A stretch of 64,000 nt of DNA from Actinoplanes oryzae (GTDB taxonomy: Bacteria > Actinomycetota > Actinomycetes > Mycobacteriales > Micromonosporaceae), in assembly GCF_030757795.1 (NCBI RefSeq), contig NZ_JAUQWH010000011.1, positions 1-64,000 on the forward strand, written 5' to 3'. A program made the translations under genes and the position numbers. Every line of letters begins with the position of its first letter. Position 1 is the first letter of the stretch. The notes beneath the pieces are model-generated. The model was not told the DNA's origin and made no database searches. It saw only the letters and a list, made by a program, of their open reading frames with translations. Shown piece by piece: positions 59,105 to 64,000 of this stretch.

Positions 59105-59359
59105 TCAGCGGCCGGACATGAGCTTTCCCCGCGACCGCCACGCCATGATCGACGCCACCGACACCGCCGACATGATCGACCCGGCCGCCACGAACGACCC
59201 GATGCTGAGCACCGACGCGAACGACCCGATCGACCCGACCGAGAGAATCGAGCCGCTGGAGCCGACGCTGAGGATCGACCCCTTGGAGTACGCGCTCAGG
59301 ATCGAGCCCTCCGACTTGTACGACAAAATGTTCAGCCCGCGGCGCGGATGAGAACGCAT
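59105..59359 (-). CDS. Small nonapeptide-repeat protein (SILSVGS repeats)
   Basis: The 84-residue protein starts at ATG 59359, 19 bp after the NACHT-LRR stop on the same strand. After a basic start (MRSHPRRGLNILSYKS) it consists of about six 9-residue repeats: EGSILSAYS, KGSILSVGS, SGSILSVGS, IGSFASVLS, IGSFVAAGS, IMSAVSVAS, with a basic tail SRGKLMSGR. Such Ser/Gly/Ile repeats suggest a small beta-solenoid; similar little proteins are scattered through actinomycetes without known function. The opposite strand is also open over 234 bp, but the start context and the regular protein repeat favour this strand. Confidence 0.65.
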   Translation of the reverse strand: MRSHPRRGLNILSYKSEGSILSAYSKGSILSVGSSGSILSVGSIGSFASVLSIGSFVAAGSIMSAVSVASIMAWRSRGKLMSGR

Positions 59360-59378
59360 CGGCCCATCATGGCACCGC

Positions 59379-62300
59379 TCACCATTCGTCGTCCGGCAAG
59401 TATCCGGTCCGGGCGTCGGCCAGAAGATTCCAGTCCTCGGCGAAGTCCTCCCGGTCGAAGGGGGACCAGTCCTCCTCCGCGTCCGCGTTCGTCACCACCT
59501 CGACACCTCGCTGCCGGAGAGCATCGACGTAACCGCCGGCGTCCGGGCCCAGATGCTGGGCCAGATCGATACGGACCCGCTGCAGCGCCGGCAGGCTCAG
59601 CAGCGTGGTCAGGTCCGGTATGTCGCTGGTGTTGACGAGCGAGAGATCCCGGAGCCGCGGCGCGCCGAGCAGGAAGGAAAGCTTGCCGGCGCCGCAATTC
59701 TCCAGCGACAACGTCTCCAGCTCGGACAGGTTCCGGAGGACACCGAGGTCGTCGTCGTACAAATGGTCGATGTTCCTGAGGTGCAGCATGCGCAGCCCGT
59801 GGAGACCGGCCACCCACTCCAGGCCCTCCAGGTTCGGGCAGCCGACGACGGAGAGGGCCTGCAGCGGCAACCGCTCGATCCCGTCGAGCCGTCGCAACCC
59901 GGGACACCGGGCCAAGGAGAGGGCAGTCAGCGCCGAGCGGAGGTCCAGCTGCTCGATCGAGTGAAAGTGCGAGTCCAGTGCCGCCAGGTCCAAGCGGCGC
60001 AACCGGGTGAGCCCCCTCAGGAGCCTGCGCGGGTCGACCAGCTCGTTGTCCACGGCCAGCGTGCGCAGGCCGGTCATCGCGGCGAAAAGGCCCTGGTCGA
60101 TCCGCAGCCCACATTGCAGCAGCGCCAGGTGCCACAGATCCCCGCAGGAGGCGAGGGACCCGATGTCGCGCAGACCGGTGCAGCGTTCCAAGGTCAGGCT
60201 TCGAAGTCCCGGAGCGTCGGCAAGGAAGCCCAGGGAGATCTCGTCCCTGTTGTCGCGGAGCGCCAGCGACCGCAACTGCGGGACAGCCGCGAGAGATTCG
60301 CGCCCCGCTTCCGGGATAGAGCCGGTCAGCTCGCACCGCACGGCTCCGAGATCGGTGACCTGCCGGAGGCCGGACAGCAGGAGAGGGTCACGAAGGGTGA
60401 GACGCCAGCCGTCCGGGTTCGCGCCAAAGGCCACCTGCGCGAACTCGACCGGATCGAAATAGCCCCAGGCGGCGAGGCGGGCACGGACCACAGCCGGGCG
60501 CCGGTCCGTCCGGAAGGTCGCGATGAGCCGCAACGCGGAAGGGCCACCGACAAGCGCCGCCGTGTAAAGCGTGGCAGCCGCGGCAGGCTCCGGCAACGGC
60601 TGCCCGCCGTCCGGCAGCACCGGAAGCACTTCTTCGCCGAGTCCCGCCAGGATCCGCGCGGCGCCATTCGTCGTCGGCGGGACGACCTCCCGGAGGCTGA
60701 GCAGAATGCGGTCCGCGACGGCACGGGAGAGGCGTGAGGTGACCTCGGAGCAGCTGACGGCGAGCAGGCGCAGCCGGGCCCGGCGGGCACGCGGGAGCCG
60801 GGGGCGATCCGCGAGATCGAGCAGGGCGGTGATCAGACGTTCGGCTTCGTGCTGGCGGGAGCACCCGGCGGCCATCACGACGACCTCCTGGTACTCATCG
60901 TGATCGGCGTGCCGGACGAGACCCTCGATCGCGTCCTGCTCCACGAAGCGGACCGCCGCGAGGAACTCCTGAAATGTCTTGTGAATGAAGTCGACCCGAC
61001 CGGGTGCCGGCTCACGAAGCACGCCCGACCTGGTCATGAGGAAGGTGAACACAGCATCGGCCGAGACCCTGAGCTGCGGCATGCTCTCGATGATCGAGCC
61101 CACCTTGACCCGCAGCCGCCCGGCATCGACGTCGGTCCAGCCGTTGACGGTGAACCAGTAGGCCAGATCCTGGAGGATCGCCAGCCGATGGTCGTACTCG
61201 ATGGCCAGGTCGACCGCCGGAGACAGGCGCCGCTCGTGGTCGCGACGGCGCAGCAGCATTTCCAGGGCGGCCCGGTAGATCTCGATCCGCCGCTGCGGCA
61301 ACTGCGTGCGCCGATCCCAGTTGAGCGCGCACAGCAGGGCACAGAGCAGCGGATTCGTGGCCATCATCCGCAGCGGCCGGCTCCGGTCGACGGCGGACAT
61401 CATGGCCTGCCGGAAGCCCGCGATCTCCCCCGCCGTCCGCTGACCGCCGACCTCCAGCGCGATGGCCGCGTGCCAGTGCCGGACGAATGCGGCGACATGG
61501 GTACGAGACATCGGCATGAGATCGGAATGCGTGAAGCCCAGGTCGCCGAGCCAGTCCGCGGGAGTCGCGGCCGGCCGGGAAGTCACGACCACGCGCGCCG
61601 AGGGGTAGTCGTGCACCAGATCGCCGATCCACGCGCGGAGATCCTCACGCCGCTCGGCAGGGAACTCGTCCACACCGTCGATCAGCAGCACACCACGCCC
61701 CGACCGGAGCATGGTGTCCACCCAGGTTCCCGGCAGACGTTCCGTGAGGGACCGCGACAGGCCGGACAGATATTCGCTGGGACCGGGGAGGTCCCGTTCG
61801 GCGAACCGGCGGAGCTCGACCATGACGGGCAGTGACCGGTTCCAGGAGGCGAGTGCCCCGGCGTGCTCGCCTCTCGCACACTTCAGCGCTATCCAGCGCA
61901 GCAACGTCGTCTTTCCGGAGCCCGCGTCGCCCCGGATGTAGATGTACCGCTGCGCCGACACCGCCGCGTCGAGGCTCACCTCGACATGTGGCCCGGTACC
62001 GGACACCGAGAGACCGAGATATGCGACGTCGAGGGGGTATCGCCGGGTCGGGCCGGCCACCGTCACGCCGAACAGCTCGACGCGGTCGAACTTGCGGATG
62101 ATCTCGCGCCGGTAGTCGACGTCCAGTTCCGCCGCCGAGTCGTGCGCCGCCCCGGAGGCATGGCGGGGCATCTGCTCGAGCACCTGCCGGAGGAGCCCGA
62201 TGATCTCGTCGTCCCGGATCAGCAGCTCGCGCAGGCTGCGCTGCTGGAAGCTCGGCAGCGTGACCACAATTTCCACGAGGTGGGCCACGGACTCGCGGAT

Positions 62301-62729
62301 CATGCGGTGGTAGAAAGCCTCGGCTTCCTCCCCTACGGCCAGCCGGCCGAGCACGGCCCCGGACCCCGGGCCGGTGAGCCGTACCAGTGCCGCCTCGTCC
62401 AGGTTGGCCTCGAAAAGGACCTCGTCGGTGAAGTCGGCGGCTTCCAGCGTGCCGGCGACTGCTTCCAGGACCAGGTCGCGCTCCGCCGTGGGCATCGTGG
62501 CGAGCTCGGCCTCGGCGAGGGGCACCAGCCGGTCCGCGATGGTCTCGGCCAGCTGCTCGAGCTGGCGGTGAAGGCGCCGCTGCGGCAGCAGGCCGAGACC
62601 GCGGGCACCGGCCAGCTCGGTCAGGCTCATCCGGCGCTCGGCCGCCGAGCGCCGTCCGGCGATGAGCGCCTTGCCGCCCACCGTGGCCACCGTCGTCGCG
62701 ATGCGGAGAAGGATCGTTTCGACCGCCAT
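59379..62729 (-). CDS. NACHT-domain NTPase with C-terminal leucine-rich repeats (bacterial NLR-like)
   Basis: The 1116-residue protein has a helical N-terminal region of about 200 residues, a NACHT NTPase domain (Walker A GDAGSGKTT at about 267-275, Walker B GVLLIDGVDEF near 350, sensor VVVTSRPAA, winged-helix part with PLLCALLCALNWDR and FIHKTFQEFLAAVRF), an alpha-helical linker and roughly ten LRR-like repeats from about residue 780 (RSLALRDNRDEISLGFL, LRSLTLERCTGLRDIGSL, ALSVVGCPNLEGLEWVAGL, LETLSLENCGAGKLSFL). Bacterial NACHT proteins include antiphage NLR-like systems (bNACHT, Avs). No effector nuclease is recognisable at the N-terminus. A small repeat-protein gene follows after 19 bp. 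Phage defence is inferred from architecture. Confidence 0.9.
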   Translation of the reverse strand: MAVETILLRIATTVATVGGKALIAGRRSAAERRMSLTELAGARGLGLLPQRRLHRQLEQLAETIADRLVPLAEAELATMPTAERDLVLEAVAGTLEAADFTDEVLFEANLDEAALVRLTGPGSGAVLGRLAVGEEAEAFYHRMIRESVAHLVEIVVTLPSFQQRSLRELLIRDDEIIGLLRQVLEQMPRHASGAAHDSAAELDVDYRREIIRKFDRVELFGVTVAGPTRRYPLDVAYLGLSVSGTGPHVEVSLDAAVSAQRYIYIRGDAGSGKTTLLRWIALKCARGEHAGALASWNRSLPVMVELRRFAERDLPGPSEYLSGLSRSLTERLPGTWVDTMLRSGRGVLLIDGVDEFPAERREDLRAWIGDLVHDYPSARVVVTSRPAATPADWLGDLGFTHSDLMPMSRTHVAAFVRHWHAAIALEVGGQRTAGEIAGFRQAMMSAVDRSRPLRMMATNPLLCALLCALNWDRRTQLPQRRIEIYRAALEMLLRRRDHERRLSPAVDLAIEYDHRLAILQDLAYWFTVNGWTDVDAGRLRVKVGSIIESMPQLRVSADAVFTFLMTRSGVLREPAPGRVDFIHKTFQEFLAAVRFVEQDAIEGLVRHADHDEYQEVVVMAAGCSRQHEAERLITALLDLADRPRLPRARRARLRLLAVSCSEVTSRLSRAVADRILLSLREVVPPTTNGAARILAGLGEEVLPVLPDGGQPLPEPAAAATLYTAALVGGPSALRLIATFRTDRRPAVVRARLAAWGYFDPVEFAQVAFGANPDGWRLTLRDPLLLSGLRQVTDLGAVRCELTGSIPEAGRESLAAVPQLRSLALRDNRDEISLGFLADAPGLRSLTLERCTGLRDIGSLASCGDLWHLALLQCGLRIDQGLFAAMTGLRTLAVDNELVDPRRLLRGLTRLRRLDLAALDSHFHSIEQLDLRSALTALSLARCPGLRRLDGIERLPLQALSVVGCPNLEGLEWVAGLHGLRMLHLRNIDHLYDDDLGVLRNLSELETLSLENCGAGKLSFLLGAPRLRDLSLVNTSDIPDLTTLLSLPALQRVRIDLAQHLGPDAGGYVDALRQRGVEVVTNADAEEDWSPFDREDFAEDWNLLADARTGYLPDDEW

Positions 62730-62789
62730 CGACTCACGGTACTGAATTGTCGGATGATCGCCCGTTGCTGAATGCGGCGGTGTTGCGGG

Positions 62790-63662
62790 TCAGCGGGTCA
62801 GCGTGGCCTCCTCGGCGAGGTGGGCGAGCTTGGCCGGGTTGCGGATCGCGAAGATGCGGGTGATGCGGCCGTCCTGGACGACCAGGCTGGCGACCGTGTC
62901 CAGCTCGCCCGCCAGGTCGATGCGCAGGGCCGGGCCGCCGTTGAGGCGCAGGGGGGACAGCTCGTAGCCGTCCGGCAGCTGGGCGAGCATGACCAGGAAC
63001 TTGGCGGTGCGGGCGGCGCCGTGGACGGGGTGGCGGGCGGCGGTGACCACGCCGCCGCCGTCGGCCAGGACGACCACGTCGGGGGCGAGGACGTCGAGCA
63101 GGCCCTGGAGGTCGCCGCCGCGGACGGCGGCCAGGAAGCGGGCGACGACCTCGTCCTGCTCGGCGCGGCTCACGGTGCCGCGGGGGCGGCGGGCGGCGAC
63201 GTGGTCGCGGGCGCGGTGGGCGATCTGGCGGACGGCGGCGGGCGACTTGCCGAGGGTGGCGGCGATCTCGGCGTACGAGACGTCGAAGACCTCGCGCAGC
63301 ACGAAGACCGCGCGTTCCGTGGGCGCCAGCGTCTCCAGCACCGTGAGCATGGCGACCGAGACGCTCTCGGCCAGCTCGACGTCCTCGGCGACGTCCGGGC
63401 TGGTGCGCAGCGGCTCGGGCAGCCACGGGCCGACGTAGTCCTCGCGGCGGCGGGCCACGGTGCGCAGCCGGTTGAGGGACTGGCGGGTCACGATGCGTAC
63501 GAGGTAGGCCCGCGGGTCGCGTACGTCCGGACCGGACCGGGCCGCCGCCCAGCGCAGCCAGGTCTCCTGGACCACGTCCTCGGCGTCGGCGGCGGTGCCG
63601 AGCAGCTCGTACGCGACCGTGAAGAGCAGGCTGCGGTGGGCGACGAACGGGTCGTCGGTCAT
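62790..63662 (-). CDS. sigJ: ECF41-type (SigJ-like) RNA polymerase sigma factor
   Basis: ATG 63662 overlaps the upstream gene stop and gives 290 residues. Region 2 (LLFTVAYELLGTAADAEDVV, QETWLRWA) and region 4 (TERAVFVLREVFDVSYAEIA, ATLGKSPAAVRQIAHRARDH) are followed by a SnoaL-like C-terminal domain. All three ECF41 landmarks are present: WLPEP in the linker, DGGG in the extension and NPAKL near the end. In ECF41 the fused domain itself regulates the sigma factor, without an anti-sigma factor. The coupled upstream gene encodes the typical carboxymuconolactone-decarboxylase partner. Confidence 0.92.
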   Translation of the reverse strand: MTDDPFVAHRSLLFTVAYELLGTAADAEDVVQETWLRWAAARSGPDVRDPRAYLVRIVTRQSLNRLRTVARRREDYVGPWLPEPLRTSPDVAEDVELAESVSVAMLTVLETLAPTERAVFVLREVFDVSYAEIAATLGKSPAAVRQIAHRARDHVAARRPRGTVSRAEQDEVVARFLAAVRGGDLQGLLDVLAPDVVVLADGGGVVTAARHPVHGAARTAKFLVMLAQLPDGYELSPLRLNGGPALRIDLAGELDTVASLVVQDGRITRIFAIRNPAKLAHLAEEATLTR

Positions 63663-64000
63663 GCCCGCGACGGTACGGCGAGCGGCGCCAGGTCGCACGA
63701 GGCGGCGAAGCCCTGCGCCTCGATGCCGAGGGCGACGTTGGACCGGGAGTACATGTTGGCGAGGGCGACGAACGCGGTCAGCTCGACGAGGCCCGGCGCG
63801 CCGAGCCGGTCGAGCAGGCGGGCGGACAGGTCGTCGGTGACGGTGGGCGGGGTCTGGGACATGGCTTCCGCGTACGCGAGGACGTCCCGCTCGAGCGGCG
63901 TGAACACCGCCGACTCGCGCCAGCGCGGGATCTCCCGGGCCTTGGTCAGGTCCAGCCCCTCGTGGTGCGCCTGGAAGTAGCCGAGGTCGAGGCAGAACGA
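63659..64000 (-). CDS. Carboxymuconolactone decarboxylase family protein, 5' end outside window
   Basis: The frame is open to the window edge and encodes at least 113 residues: FCLDLGYFQAHHEGLDLTKA, REIPRWRESAVFTPLERDVL and FVALANMYSRSNVALGIEAQ. These match the CMD/AhpD-like fold, with one cysteine of the N-terminal redox region visible at the edge. CMD proteins are the most frequent partners and targets of ECF41 sigma factors. The stop overlaps the sigJ-type start by 4 bp. The N-terminus lies beyond base 64000. Confidence 0.88.
   Translation of the reverse strand, partial: SFCLDLGYFQAHHEGLDLTKAREIPRWRESAVFTPLERDVLAYAEAMSQTPPTVTDDLSARLLDRLGAPGLVELTAFVALANMYSRSNVALGIEAQGFAASCDLAPLAVPSRA

Noticed and set aside
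59118-59351. Plus-strand ORF with DPIDPTERIEPLEP-like repeats opposite the SILSVGS protein
   Set aside because: The same 27-bp repeat makes both strands look periodic; the minus strand has the known-looking repeat, the basic start and a position right after the NACHT gene.

Overview
The window is about 72% G+C in appearance, with strong third-position G/C bias, many GTG starts and many 4-base ATGA/GTGA gene overlaps. Gene content (SigE-family, ECF41 and ECF42 sigma factors, PF04672-type methyltransferases, an IdeR/DmdR-type iron box, a fused MrpAB antiporter subunit, long RHS proteins) points to a filamentous actinomycete, probably Micromonosporaceae (Actinoplanes-like). The genus is an inference. 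No rRNA, tRNA or CRISPR array was found.

Layout. 1-5162: a four-gene cell-surface cluster (repeat-rich carbohydrate-binding lipoprotein, VTC-type polyphosphate polymerase, DUF4956 membrane protein, CotH kinase). 5466-10594: TPMT-type methyltransferase, ABC-F ATPase, an HxlR regulator divergent from an enoyl-CoA hydratase with a perfect palindrome between them, a membrane-anchored AbfB-domain protein and a PF04672 methyltransferase. 10595-16300: a decayed accessory island of lower G+C, with a frameshifted nuclease remnant, two transposase-like tails facing each other, an orphan hydrophobic RHS-like tip overlapping a small membrane-protein gene, and an intact RHS gene whose glycine-rich tip is followed by another small membrane-protein gene and a hairpin terminator. 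16708-19854: a TctC-type binding protein divergent from a CitA/DcuS-like two-component system. 20349-22039: SigE-family sigma factor and membrane partner. 22106-25473: heterodimeric ABC exporter with one nucleotide site destroyed. 25562-30536: epimerase, XRE regulator and a complete tctCBA operon. 30573-38905: HTH_42 protein, M50-like peptidase, an ECF42/YCII/S9-peptidase operon, the ohr/ohrR pair with its operator, and another SigE-type sigma/membrane-protein pair. 39166-44146: LuxR-type regulator, Phd-like repeat protein, zwf, a second PF04672 methyltransferase and an AraC regulator. 44188-48135: iron-box-controlled siderophore ABC uptake operon. 48191-51641: second decayed patch (remnants of a tyrosine-recombinase trio, an Imm1 immunity gene, a HEAT-repeat protein). 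51642-59005: a two-component system and a complete Mrp Na+/H+ antiporter as one apparent operon. 59105-62729: a NACHT-LRR NTPase with a tiny nonapeptide-repeat protein downstream. 62790-64000: ECF41 sigma factor with its carboxymuconolactone-decarboxylase partner.

The main points for follow-up are the RHS locus, which has a resident tip plus small membrane gene and a displaced copy of the same arrangement set between transposase-like fragments, and the NACHT-LRR protein, a possible antiphage NLR. A less obvious pattern recurs three times: short tandem duplications at gene 3' ends whose repeat unit carries the stop codon (16676-16727, 37076-37267, 42347-42442).
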